Positions 7,247 through 16,088 of a DNA stretch of 64,000 nucleotides are shown here, in pieces. This DNA comes from Pseudoalteromonas sp. P1-25 (GTDB lineage: Bacteria > Pseudomonadota > Gammaproteobacteria > Enterobacterales > Alteromonadaceae): contig NZ_LKDW01000011.1 of assembly GCF_001401805.1 (NCBI RefSeq), positions 1-64,000 on the forward strand. The letters run 5' to 3'. How positions within the stretch are numbered: position 1 is the first letter of the stretch; every line of letters begins with the position of its first letter. The translations under genes were made by a program, and so were the position numbers. The notes beneath the pieces were generated by a model, which was given only the letters and a program-made list of their open reading frames with translations, made no database searches and was not told the origin of the DNA.

Positions 7247-9403
7247 ATGCTCGACTCTTCTACCCTCTTTTTTGCCAGCATTGCCGTTATCATTGTAATG
7301 ACTCTTCTTAACTTTTTAACTTGGCGCACAAACAAAAACACCCCGGGTACGCTGCTTTATATTTTTTACCCGGTTTTATTACTGGGCGCAGTCATTGGCT
7401 TTACGCTAATTGGTAAAACACACAACCTTATTGTGATTAGTATCGCCAGTAGCATGATGTTTGGCGCATCGGTTGTGCACAGTTTGGCCATATGCCAATT
7501 TTTAGATTATAAGGGGCCTGGGTTTAAACTACTGTGTGCATTTACTGCGTTTAGTGCCGTCATGTTAGGGTATTATTCGTTTTTTGACCCTTCATTACGC
7601 GAACGGATTTACGTCTCAGATGTACAGCACATTGCTGAAGCCGCGTTTTTGCTGTTTTTATTTATTAAATATGCTCGAAAACCCTACCCCAATGGCACCA
7701 TTGTTTATATTTTAATATTAACGTTAGTTGCCCTGAGTTTTATTAGCCGCTCACTATTTATGGCTAATATTGAACAGCCCCAGTTATTGCAAAGCCCATG
7801 GTTTAGCAGCTTACTGTTTTTAAATGGCGTTATTGCTCCGATGTTTTATGCTGCCGGCATGGCGCTAATGTGTAATGAGCGCAGGGAAAAAAACCTCAAC
7901 AAACTGGCCGACAAAGCCCAAAAAGATTTAGAAATTAGAGGTCTGTTTTTATCAACTATTAGCCACGAAATTCGCACCCCTCTTAATGGCATATTGGGCA
8001 GCGCCCAATTAGTTATGAACCAAAGCACCGACACCCGCAATAAAGCCTATTGTGAGGCTATTATTAATTCGGCCGAGTCATTAAATTTATTGGTTGATAA
8101 AGTACTCGACTACGCAAGCCTTGACCAAAGCGATGAAGCACTTTACGAAGAAGATATTGAATTTAAAACCTGGTTAAATAATTTGTGTTTATTGCTCAGC
8201 CCATTAGCGGAGCAAAAACAGCTTAAGTTTGAACTGGTATGTAATATCCCTGAGCAAGCTTGTTACTACTGCGATCAGCAAAAGTTAAGGCAAATAATTA
8301 TTAACCTTGTAGGTAACGCCATAAAATTTACCGACCACGGTATAGTAAAAATTCAGGTTGATTTGATAAGCGACAAACACCTTGAACACACCATAAAAAT
8401 TAGTGTTAAAGACTCAGGCCCAGGTATCGAAAAAGACGAAATAGCGTACTTAACTGAACCCTACGTACAAAGTAGCGCTGGTAAAGAAAAAGGCGGTACC
8501 GGTCTTGGGCTTGCAATAACCAGCCGACTGCTCGAAAAGCTAGGAAGCCGCTTAGAAATAACCAGCCAATTAGGCACCGGTAGCGTATTTAGCTTTACTA
8601 CTACGTTTACGCTAGGGGAGCTTAGCTTGGTAGAGCAGCGCCATCAAAACAAAGACTACTTAACTGGCCTAGAAGTGCTACTCGTCGAAGATTTAGATTT
8701 AAATCAAAAAATTGCCATTGAGTTTATGGCTGAAGATGAACATAAAATAAAACTCGCCAAAGATGGTAAAAGCGCTATTGAAATAATGCAAATACATCAC
8801 TTTGACGTTATTTTACTGGATATGAACCTACCTGACTTTACTGGTCAAGAGGTGTTAAAACGACTGCAGCGGTTGGAGCATAAAAACCAGCGCACCCCCG
8901 TACTCGCCTTTACAGCAAGCTTAAGCCCTGATGAGGTAAAAGAATACTTAGCTTTGGGTATAAAAGACATAGTCGGCAAACCAATTAAGCAGCAAAAACT
9001 TCGCCAAGCACTGAGTGATTCACAATCAAATCAAACTGCAAATATAGCTGTAGAGCTAGTAGACACCTTATACGACGAAACCGCAGCAGAAACACTAACT
9101 AGCTCATTTAGTGAGGACGAAGTGTCGTCGATTTACAATGAATTTGTACTCTCCGCACGGACAAAACTAACCCGCTGCCAAGAGCTAATTGACCAGCAAC
9201 CAGAGCAGTGCATTAAATTATTGCACCGCCAAGCAAGCACCGCGCTGCAATTAGGCTTTAACCGCTACGGTATTGAGCTTAAAAAAATAGAGCGTCGTTT
9301 GCTTGATAACAAACCCCATAATAACCTGCTAGATGAGGCGTTAGAGCTATGGCAGCGCAGCCTAGAACAATACTTAAAGTACGTGCGCGGGCAGTTAAGT
9401 TAA
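7247..9403 (+). CDS. Membrane hybrid histidine kinase (HisKA-HATPase-REC-HPt)
   Basis: A 718-residue sensor kinase. About seven hydrophobic segments fill residues 1-200, so the input is probably membrane-embedded. HisKA follows with phospho-His240 in STISHEIRTPLNG, then HATPase_c (NLVGNAIKFTD, DSGPGI, GGTGLGLAI), a receiver with Asp525 in ILLDMNLPDF and Lys in VGKPI, and a C-terminal helical HPt-like module. There His660 (LLHRQASTALQLG) sits where HPt domains have the active histidine, but the usual lysine-glycine after it is lost. The start at 7247 avoids the terminator hairpin. It follows the CsgD-like gene on the same strand but behind a terminator. The partner regulator is unknown; the phosphorelay could feed an unlinked response regulator. 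Confidence 0.88.
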   Translation: MLDSSTLFFASIAVIIVMTLLNFLTWRTNKNTPGTLLYIFYPVLLLGAVIGFTLIGKTHNLIVISIASSMMFGASVVHSLAICQFLDYKGPGFKLLCAFTAFSAVMLGYYSFFDPSLRERIYVSDVQHIAEAAFLLFLFIKYARKPYPNGTIVYILILTLVALSFISRSLFMANIEQPQLLQSPWFSSLLFLNGVIAPMFYAAGMALMCNERREKNLNKLADKAQKDLEIRGLFLSTISHEIRTPLNGILGSAQLVMNQSTDTRNKAYCEAIINSAESLNLLVDKVLDYASLDQSDEALYEEDIEFKTWLNNLCLLLSPLAEQKQLKFELVCNIPEQACYYCDQQKLRQIIINLVGNAIKFTDHGIVKIQVDLISDKHLEHTIKISVKDSGPGIEKDEIAYLTEPYVQSSAGKEKGGTGLGLAITSRLLEKLGSRLEITSQLGTGSVFSFTTTFTLGELSLVEQRHQNKDYLTGLEVLLVEDLDLNQKIAIEFMAEDEHKIKLAKDGKSAIEIMQIHHFDVILLDMNLPDFTGQEVLKRLQRLEHKNQRTPVLAFTASLSPDEVKEYLALGIKDIVGKPIKQQKLRQALSDSQSNQTANIAVELVDTLYDETAAETLTSSFSEDEVSSIYNEFVLSARTKLTRCQELIDQQPEQCIKLLHRQASTALQLGFNRYGIELKKIERRLLDNKPHNNLLDEALELWQRSLEQYLKYVRGQLS

Positions 9404-9431
9404 TGGGCTTTTCTATTACAGGTTAAGCTGT

Positions 9432-10850
9432 TTACTCCCTTCCATACTTATCATCAAATCGCTCTATATCGCTTTCATCTAGTACGGCGCCAGTCTGTAC
9501 TTCAATGACAATTAGCGGCTCTTTTTGATTATTCGCTAAACTGTGTATTTGTTTTGCTGCAATGTAGCAAGATTGGTCATGGTTGAGTGTTAATGTTTGC
9601 TCATCAATACGAACATCAGCAATACCCGATACCACCACCCAATGCTCTGCACGATGCTGATGGCGCTGCGTCGAAAGTTTAGCACCGCTATTAACTGTTA
9701 TTTTTTTAACTTTAAATCCTGCCCCCGCTACTAAGGTGCGGTAGTTACCCCACGGCCGATACACAACCTGATGGTGGTTGAGTTTATCGCTTTGGCATAC
9801 CGCTAATTGCTTGAGCAATAAAGGCAGACCGTCAAGCTTATTTTTATTAGCAACGAGGGTGGCATCGTGAGTATGAATAATAGCTAAGTCGCTGACCCCA
9901 AGGGTAGCAACGCTGTGATCGTCTTCGCTTATAACAAAATTATTAGTGCTATTTTGCGCGGTATGGCTGTCGTTTTCATTATTGCCATATGCATCTTTTT
10001 TTATAAGGCTAGCCAAAGCACTAAAGCTGCCTACATCACTCCAATTAAGCGCTACAGGCAGCACGGCTACATTATTACTGCGCTCTAAAATAGCGTAATC
10101 GATAGAGTCACTTGGGCAGTTTTTAAGTGGCTCACTTACCGGCCTTATAAAGCCTAAGTCGTGTGAAAACTGAGATGCCGCTTTTACACTGTGCGCTATT
10201 TTTGGCGCAAAACGTTCAAGCTCATTTAAATACGCACGTGGCGTAAATAAAAACATGCCGCTATTCCAACTATAACCGCCTTCAGCTAAGTATTTTTTCG
10301 CCGTAGCTAGATTTGGCTTTTCTTTAAATTCAGCGACTTCAAAACAATTTGAGCCTGATATTTTACTACCTTGCTTTATATAGCCAAACCCAGTGTGCGC
10401 CTTGGTAGGTGTAATTGAAAATGTAACTAGCATACCTTGCTCAGCTAACTTAACCGCATCATTTAATTTAAGTGTGAGCTCAGCAAAGTTTTCAATATGA
10501 TGATCGGCGGGCATCACCAATATTGGCCCTGTTATATCTTGCTGAAGCGCGTAATGTGCTGCCAGCGCAATGGCCGGAGCGGTATTTTTACCTTGCGGCT
10601 CTAACAACAGTGCACGAGGGTTTACTTGTGCACTTTGCTCAGCAGCAATAAAGCGGTGCTGTTCGTTACACACGAGTATTGGCTTTGCAAACCCCTTGCC
10701 TGATACACGCGCTAACGTACTTTGTAATAACGAATGTGTGTTATCAAGCAAGGGTAAAAATTGCTTGGGCATAGCTTGGCGAGAAAGCGGCCATAACCGA
10801 GTGCCAATGCCACCCGCTAAAATAACCGGTGTAATAAGGGATGTATTCAT
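9432..10850 (-). CDS. Mannose-1-phosphate guanylyltransferase / mannose-6-phosphate isomerase
   Basis: Bifunctional ManC/AlgA/CpsB-type enzyme making GDP-mannose for polysaccharides. The N-terminal nucleotidyltransferase starts PVILAGGIGTRLWPLSR with PKQFLPL. The C-terminal cupin isomerase (last 110 residues) has RPWGNY, the QRHQHRAEHWVVVSG metal site and a final VIEVQTG block. The length, 472 residues from the ATG at 10850, is normal; an alternative ATG lies six codons upstream. It is isolated from any other capsule, LPS or exopolysaccharide gene here. It runs convergent to the hybrid kinase with 28 bp between stops. Confidence 0.9.
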   Translation of the reverse strand: MNTSLITPVILAGGIGTRLWPLSRQAMPKQFLPLLDNTHSLLQSTLARVSGKGFAKPILVCNEQHRFIAAEQSAQVNPRALLLEPQGKNTAPAIALAAHYALQQDITGPILVMPADHHIENFAELTLKLNDAVKLAEQGMLVTFSITPTKAHTGFGYIKQGSKISGSNCFEVAEFKEKPNLATAKKYLAEGGYSWNSGMFLFTPRAYLNELERFAPKIAHSVKAASQFSHDLGFIRPVSEPLKNCPSDSIDYAILERSNNVAVLPVALNWSDVGSFSALASLIKKDAYGNNENDSHTAQNSTNNFVISEDDHSVATLGVSDLAIIHTHDATLVANKNKLDGLPLLLKQLAVCQSDKLNHHQVVYRPWGNYRTLVAGAGFKVKKITVNSGAKLSTQRHQHRAEHWVVVSGIADVRIDEQTLTLNHDQSCYIAAKQIHSLANNQKEPLIVIEVQTGAVLDESDIERFDDKYGRE

Positions 10851-10918
10851 AGAGCCGCCAATAAACATATCAGCGGCTATTTTAACACTTTATTGGCTAG
10901 GCGCTAATGCTTAGCGAT

Positions 10919-11692
10919 TTATACCAAGGTAAACGCATCGGCATCTAAATAAGCGGGGAACGCGGTTTTAAAATCATCGAGCGGTGCTTTTTCAAGCGTT
11001 ACAGTGAGTAACTCTTGTGTATTGTCTTTTGCTTTAGCGACCGTATCGCCTTTAAAGTCGTACACGGCCGTGCCACCGTTATGCGCCACACCATTGCCAT
11101 CGTCGCCAACACGGTTAACGGCTACTACATAGCACAGGTTTTCCATAGCGCGCGCCATTAATAATGTATCCCAAATATGGCGACGAACCGCAGGCCAGTT
11201 GGCTACGTTTATCATTACATCGTAGTCGTTATTATTACGCTGAAAAACCGGAAAGCGCAGGTCGTAACACACCTGCGGTAATAGCTTAAAGCCATTAATT
11301 TCAAATATCTTACGCGCTTGCCCTGCTACGACATAGTCGCCCTCACTCCCTAAGCGAAACAAATGGCGTTTATCGTAATAATTCACCTCACCATCGGGTT
11401 TTACCCAATAAAACCGGTTTGCTTTTTTATCGCCTTGTGCAACCAACACTGACCCTGCAATAACGGCGTTATGTTTGTGTGCTTGGGTTTTTAGCCAGCT
11501 TAGCACTTTGCCATTTTCGGGCTCTGCGCAATCAAGATTAATTGCAAAACCAGTAGCAAAAGTTTCAGGTAGTAAAATTAAATCAGGGTTAGCGGTTATC
11601 TCTGCTAATTTTTTATCAAACATGGCTAAATTGGCGTCTTTATCAAGCCAATGCAGCGTACTTTGAACGAGTGTAAGCGTTAAAGTTGACAT
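10919..11692 (-). CDS. Omega-amidase of the nitrilase family (YafV/MtnU type)
   Basis: Hydrolyses alpha-ketoglutaramate or alpha-ketosuccinamate to the keto acid and ammonia. The 257 residues carry the nitrilase triad: Glu43 (LPETFATGF), Lys108 (YYDKRHLF) and Cys142 (PQVCYDLRFPVF), with the short form typical of YafV/NIT2. Its start overlaps the end of the aminotransferase gene by 13 nt. That gene uses glutamine to transaminate the salvage keto acid, and the product 2-ketoglutaramate is removed by this enzyme, so the pair makes the last salvage step irreversible (established for YbdL/YafV-like partners; applied here by context). Confidence 0.88.
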   Translation of the reverse strand: MSTLTLTLVQSTLHWLDKDANLAMFDKKLAEITANPDLILLPETFATGFAINLDCAEPENGKVLSWLKTQAHKHNAVIAGSVLVAQGDKKANRFYWVKPDGEVNYYDKRHLFRLGSEGDYVVAGQARKIFEINGFKLLPQVCYDLRFPVFQRNNNDYDVMINVANWPAVRRHIWDTLLMARAMENLCYVVAVNRVGDDGNGVAHNGGTAVYDFKGDTVAKAKDNTQELLTVTLEKAPLDDFKTAFPAYLDADAFTLV

Positions 11693-12822
11693 AATATTTG
11701 CGCGGCCTCTATTAAAGTTTCATCGTTTTTAGCAAAACACAGTCGAATCACTTTATCATTTGAAGGTTGCTTGTAAAACACACTTAAAGGAATAGCAGCA
11801 ACCCCAGCTTGCTCTACTAGCCAGTGGCAAAAATCTACATCATTAAGATCAGACACCTCACTGTAATCAAGTAATAAAAAGTACGTACCTTGGCTTGGTA
11901 AAATAGTAAAACGGCTATCACTTAAGTGCTGCGCTAGTAAGTCGCGCTTTTGCTGATAAAAATTGCTTAGCGCATCTACATGCTCGCCTTGTTGCTCAAG
12001 CATGTCGGCCAACGCGTGTTGTGCAGGTGTAAAGCTTGAAAAAGTAACATACTGGTGTATTTTTCTAAATTCAGTAGCAAGCGGTGCAGGGGCAATACAG
12101 TAACCCATTTTCCAGCCGGTGCTGTGAAACGTTTTACCAAAGCTTGATATAACAAAACTTTTTTCACGTAGCTGCTCATCGCAAAGCATGCTTAGGTGTA
12201 TGTCGCCGTCAAAAGTAATGTGTTCGTAAACCTCATCACTTATGACATATAAATTGTGATCGCTTACTAACGATTTAAGCGCGTTTATATCATGACTTTT
12301 AAGTACTTTACCGCTTGGGTTATGTGGCGTATTAATAATTATAGCGCGCGTGTTTTTGCTCACTGCGCTGCGAACAGTTTGCCAATCAATAGCATAATCG
12401 GGTGCATGCAGTGCAATATGAACAGTTTTACCGCCAGCAAGCTCAACGGCTGGTTGATAAGAGTCATAGGCGGGGTCAAACACAATGACTTCATCATCGG
12501 GGCGTACTATAGTTTGAATAGCGACAAACAATGCTTCGGTGGCGCCCGATGTAACTGTAACTTGCTCAGCTGCATCAATTTTTGCCGCATATTTACGCGC
12601 CACCAAATTGGCTATCTGTTGTTGTAAACGGGGTACTCCACTGGATGGCGAATATTGATTAACCCCTTGCTGAACATAAAAATTCAGTTGGTTTTTCAGT
12701 AACTCTGGCGCATCAAACTCAGGAAAACCCTGCGATAAATTTATTGCCGAATGCTGACTTGCTAAGCCACTCATTTGGCTAAATATACTAACACTTGAAT
12801 TTGGTAATTTACTTTCAAACAC
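11680..12822 (-). CDS. mtnE: Methionine aminotransferase (MtnE, YbdL-like)
   Basis: A PLP-dependent class I aminotransferase of 380 residues converting 4-methylthio-2-oxobutanoate to methionine, the final step of methionine salvage. Seen: INLSQGFPEFDAPE near the N-terminus, TPHNPSGKV, DEVYEHI and the PLP lysine Lys240 in SSFGKTFHSTGWKMGY, typical of the YbdL/kynurenine aminotransferase subgroup that prefers methionine and glutamine. It is first in a two-gene unit with the omega-amidase and divergent from mtnB. The shared region contains a MetJ-box-like repeat at 12878-12893. Confidence 0.87.
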   Translation of the reverse strand: MFESKLPNSSVSIFSQMSGLASQHSAINLSQGFPEFDAPELLKNQLNFYVQQGVNQYSPSSGVPRLQQQIANLVARKYAAKIDAAEQVTVTSGATEALFVAIQTIVRPDDEVIVFDPAYDSYQPAVELAGGKTVHIALHAPDYAIDWQTVRSAVSKNTRAIIINTPHNPSGKVLKSHDINALKSLVSDHNLYVISDEVYEHITFDGDIHLSMLCDEQLREKSFVISSFGKTFHSTGWKMGYCIAPAPLATEFRKIHQYVTFSSFTPAQHALADMLEQQGEHVDALSNFYQQKRDLLAQHLSDSRFTILPSQGTYFLLLDYSEVSDLNDVDFCHWLVEQAGVAAIPLSVFYKQPSNDKVIRLCFAKNDETLIEAAQILCQL

Positions 12823-12877
12823 GACAGGCCCTTAATGATGGTTTTGCGCTTAAAGCGATGCTATCATTGCTTAAAAC

Positions 12878-12901
12878 AGAAGTATAGCCGTCTAAAATTA
12901 A
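12878..12901. promoter_or_regulatory. Putative MetJ operator between mtnE and mtnB
   Basis: Two adjacent 8-mers, AGAAGTAT and AGCCGTCT, match the MetJ consensus AGACGTCT at 6 and 7 of 8 positions; a weaker third unit AAAATTAA follows. MetJ binds tandem met boxes in methionine genes. The site lies 55 bp from the mtnE start and 157 bp from the mtnB start, so it probably acts mainly on mtnE, perhaps on both. Confidence 0.6.
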
Positions 12902-13034
12902 ATAGCTTTATATCAATTCGCTTAATTAACTGAGCTATTTTGAGGTAGTAAAAACGCAGCTAGCGTATGGTTTAGCGCCTCAAAAGCATTAATTATTATT
13001 GCGCCTTGGTATTACACTCATTGGTGAGGAATGT

Positions 13035-13658
13035 ATGCACAACAATACCGCTATTTCGCAACTTATTGAAGCTGGAAAATGGATCAGTCAAAAAGGCTGG
13101 GTTCCCGCCACCGGCGGAAATTTTTCGGCGCGCACCGCAACCGGGTTCGTGGTTACCGCTAGCGGCTTTGATAAAGGTCAGCTTGGTACACACACCTTCA
13201 TTGAGCTTGATCATCAAGGTAATCGCACTAAAGGTGCAGGCAACCCATCGGCTGAGACGCAGCTGCACTTAGGCATGTATAAGCTTATTCCGCATGCTAA
13301 CGTGGTGCTGCATACTCACTCAGTAGCAGCCACCGTCCTGTCACGTGTAATTAAAAGCCATGCATTAAATTTAAGCGGTTACGAAATGCAAAAGTCACTC
13401 AGTGGAGTAACTTCGCATTTAGATACGCTCAGCATTCCTATTTTTGAAAACGACCAAGACATAGAACGTTTAAGCTTACTCCTTAGCGATCACCACTTAC
13501 ATACACCCATTGAGCATGCCGTGTTAATTCGTGGGCATGGCGTTTATGTAGTAGGGAGTAATTACAAACAAGCACTTCGTCATTTAGAGGGGCTGGAGTT
13601 TTTATTTAGTTGCGAGCTAGAACGGTTAAAAATAGAAGGTATTGGGGCACAGCTATAA
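13035..13658 (+). CDS. mtnB: Methylthioribulose-1-phosphate dehydratase
   Basis: Class II aldolase-family zinc enzyme that dehydrates 5-methylthioribulose-1-phosphate to the diketo compound. Its 207 residues show the family features: TGGNFSAR near residue 30, PSAETQLHLGMY with the glutamate, zinc histidines in VVLHTHS, and the third histidine in IRGHGVYVVG. The start at 13035 is set by GAGGA 6 nt upstream. It opens the mtnB-mtnC-mtnD unit and shares one base with mtnC (TAATG). Confidence 0.93.
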   Translation: MHNNTAISQLIEAGKWISQKGWVPATGGNFSARTATGFVVTASGFDKGQLGTHTFIELDHQGNRTKGAGNPSAETQLHLGMYKLIPHANVVLHTHSVAATVLSRVIKSHALNLSGYEMQKSLSGVTSHLDTLSIPIFENDQDIERLSLLLSDHHLHTPIEHAVLIRGHGVYVVGSNYKQALRHLEGLEFLFSCELERLKIEGIGAQL

Positions 13659-14341
13659 TGATAAAGGCAATTTTAACTGATATTGAAGGCACCATCACAC
13701 GTATCTCATTTGTTAAAGAGGTGCTTTTTCCGTATGCAGCCAAACAATTAGCAACATTTATACGCTTAAACGAAAATAAAACCCAAGTCGCTGAACAAAT
13801 AGCTGCAGTAAAAGCCATTATTAATGAGCCCGATGCCGATATAGAAACTGTCATTAGCGTATTATTAAAGTGGATTGAAGAAGATAAAAAAATTACCCCT
13901 TTAAAGCAAATACAAGGGCTAATTTGGCAAACGGGCTACGAGCACGGTGATTTTAAAGGCCATTTATACGCAGATGCGTTTGAGTTTTTACAAGCTCAGC
14001 ACGATCAAGGCACCGCACTCTATGTGTATTCATCAGGCTCAGTAAGGGCGCAGCAGTTACTTTTTAAATACAGTGATTATGGCGATATTCGCCCCCTGTT
14101 TAACGATTATTTTGATACCAAAGTCGGCGCAAAGCAAGAGCAAGCAGCCTATAACACCATAGTTAACCAACTGCCGTTTGATGCTAATGAAGTACTATTT
14201 TTAAGTGATGTAGCGGCAGAGTTAGACGCTGCCCAAGCCGCTGGCCTTAAAACCTTACACTTAATACGAGATGGCCAAGCACGCACCACACACCCCTACG
14301 TACATGACTTTAGCGCAGTTACATTGGAGCAATATGCATGA
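13658..14341 (+). CDS. mtnC: Enolase-phosphatase E1
   Basis: HAD-superfamily magnesium enzyme performing enolisation and dephosphorylation of the diketomethylthiopentyl phosphate to give acireductone. The 227 residues include the nucleophile motif LTDIEGT at 6-12, the motif II serine in YSSGSV, and FLSDVAAELDAA with the motif IV aspartate. The start ATG shares one base with the mtnB stop, and its stop overlaps the mtnD start by 4 nt (ATGA), indicating translational coupling. Confidence 0.94.
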   Translation: MIKAILTDIEGTITRISFVKEVLFPYAAKQLATFIRLNENKTQVAEQIAAVKAIINEPDADIETVISVLLKWIEEDKKITPLKQIQGLIWQTGYEHGDFKGHLYADAFEFLQAQHDQGTALYVYSSGSVRAQQLLFKYSDYGDIRPLFNDYFDTKVGAKQEQAAYNTIVNQLPFDANEVLFLSDVAAELDAAQAAGLKTLHLIRDGQARTTHPYVHDFSAVTLEQYA

Positions 14342-14880
14342 GCCAATTAACAATTTATGCTAACAATAATCCAAGTAATGCGCTGATAAACACCTACGAT
14401 TTAACCGAAATTACTCAACAATTAGCAAAGGTAAATGTACGCTTTGAGCAATGGCAAGCAGCTGCGCCCATTAATGAGCACACGACAAATGAGCAAATTA
14501 TTGCAGCGTATAAAAATGATATAACGCGCTTAAAAACGCAAAATGGCTATCAAACGGTGGATGTTATTTCGCTTGCCAAAGGTAACCCTGCAGCGGCACA
14601 AATGCGAGAAAAGTTTTTGTTTGAGCACACTCATAATGAAGATGAAGTTCGCTTTTTTGTAAAAGGCCAAGGATTATTTTGCTTACATATAAGTGCTAAA
14701 ATTTACCAAGTATTATGCCAGCAAGGTGACTTAATTTCGGTGCCAGCCCTTACCCCACACTGGTTTGATATGGGGAGCGACCCAGAATTTACCGCCATTC
14801 GATTATTTAATAATACCGAGGGCTGGGTTGCAAAAAGCACCGAGTCTGAAATTGCGAAGCGGTTTCCTTTACTCGCATAG
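14338..14880 (+). CDS. mtnD: Acireductone dioxygenase
   Basis: Metal-dependent cupin that oxidises acireductone with oxygen. The iron form yields formate and 4-methylthio-2-oxobutanoate, the substrate of MtnE. The 180-residue protein has all four metal ligands: His97, His99 and Glu103 in EHTHNEDEVRFFV, and His141 in LTPHWFDMG. Length equals the Klebsiella enzyme. It is last in mtnBCD and convergent with mtnA (54 bp between stops). Confidence 0.95.
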   Translation: MSQLTIYANNNPSNALINTYDLTEITQQLAKVNVRFEQWQAAAPINEHTTNEQIIAAYKNDITRLKTQNGYQTVDVISLAKGNPAAAQMREKFLFEHTHNEDEVRFFVKGQGLFCLHISAKIYQVLCQQGDLISVPALTPHWFDMGSDPEFTAIRLFNNTEGWVAKSTESEIAKRFPLLA

Positions 14881-14934
14881 CAAAAGTGGCACAGCACCGC
14901 TCCACGAAGGGACAAGTGGGGCAGTGTTTAAAAA

Positions 14935-15960
14935 CTACTTAAGCGCTGTTAACGCCCCACTCTCTACATCATTTTTATCGTAAACACCGGTATCTAACAC
15001 CCACGCTGTTACTAATTTTGCAGGTGTTACATCAAATGCGGGGTTATACACATTGGCATGAGTCGGTGCCCACAGCGCCGTACCAAAACTGCCACTTACG
15101 CCACGTACCTCTGCGCTACTGCGTTGCTCTATTGCTATATCGCTACCGCAAGTCGTTTGTGTATCAAGCGTAGTTAAAGGCGCGACAACATAAAAAGGAA
15201 TATCATGAAAATGGGCCAATACAGCTAAATTATACGTGCCTACTTTATTAGCAAAGTCGCCATTAGCGGCAATACGGTCAGCCCCTACCACTATTTTATC
15301 AACCCGGCCTGCGGCCATTAGACTGGCAGCCATGTTATCGCAAATAAGCGTGTAAGGCACTTGCCAGCGTTCAAGTTCGAACGCGGTTAAGCGCCCACCT
15401 TGCAATAATGGGCGCGTTTCATCCACCCATACATGTATATTGCCATGTTGCTGCTGCGCTTTATAAATAACACCTAACGCTGTGCCAATACCAGCAGTCG
15501 CTAATGCGCCGGTATTACAATGGGTTAAAATATTATCGCCGCTGTTTATAAGCTCAGCACCGCGCGTTGCCATACGCTCACATAACTCAATGTCTTCAAT
15601 AAATAGGCGCTCGGCAGTGGCTACTATATTAGTTACAAAGTCACTTTGCTTAAGCGCTTTTCGTAATGCGGCCATGCAATGCATTAAATTAACCGCCGTA
15701 GGGCGTGTGGCTTCCAGCTCATTAATTGCAGCACCAAGCGCCGCTTTTGTAGCGCCTTGCTCAGCTAAGTGAGCAACGAGCAAACTCGCACCTAAGCCTA
15801 TTAATGGGGCACCACGAATTTTTAAACTAACGATCAGCTCCTTCATCGTCTCAACACTATGGCATTCGTGCCATACCTGCTGATGGGGAAGTAAATACTG
15901 GTCAAGCACATTTAATGTGCCGTTTTCATATTTTAAACTGCTTGCGATTAGGTTTTGCAT
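14935..15960 (-). CDS. mtnA: Methylthioribose-1-phosphate isomerase
   Basis: Converts 5-methylthioribose-1-phosphate to the ribulose form, an aldose-ketose isomerisation related to eIF2B. The 341 residues carry KIRGAPLIG at about 47-55, catalytic Cys148 in ILTHCNTGALAT, and the catalytic aspartate in VGADRIAANGDFANKVGTY. The length is normal. It is divergent from mtnK; the 128-bp gap carries a good MetJ operator, so both are probably co-repressed. Confidence 0.94.
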   Translation of the reverse strand: MQNLIASSLKYENGTLNVLDQYLLPHQQVWHECHSVETMKELIVSLKIRGAPLIGLGASLLVAHLAEQGATKAALGAAINELEATRPTAVNLMHCMAALRKALKQSDFVTNIVATAERLFIEDIELCERMATRGAELINSGDNILTHCNTGALATAGIGTALGVIYKAQQQHGNIHVWVDETRPLLQGGRLTAFELERWQVPYTLICDNMAASLMAAGRVDKIVVGADRIAANGDFANKVGTYNLAVLAHFHDIPFYVVAPLTTLDTQTTCGSDIAIEQRSSAEVRGVSGSFGTALWAPTHANVYNPAFDVTPAKLVTAWVLDTGVYDKNDVESGALTALK

Positions 15961-16023
15961 GATTGGGCTGCTTAAATAAAATGCGTAAGGCTATTTTACA
16001 TCAGTTTGAATAACTCTCAAGTT

Positions 16024-16047
16024 AGACTTATAGACATCTAAACATTT
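16024..16047. promoter_or_regulatory. MetJ operator between mtnA and mtnK
   Basis: Three contiguous 8-mers, AGACTTAT, AGACATCT and AAACATTT, follow the met-box consensus AGACGTCT. TAGACA (16031-16036) inside it resembles a -35 box, with TAGAAT (16055-16060) 18 bp downstream as a -10 for mtnK. Binding there would block polymerase. It is the better of the two met-box sites in the cluster. Confidence 0.75.
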
Positions 16048-16088
16048 AAAAGTATAGAATGCCTAAAACGGTTATTTGAGATCTCACT

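Noticed and set aside
10919..11692. Nitrilase or beta-ureidopropionase
   Set aside because: Short length and pairing with a YbdL-like aminotransferase fit the omega-amidase subgroup better.
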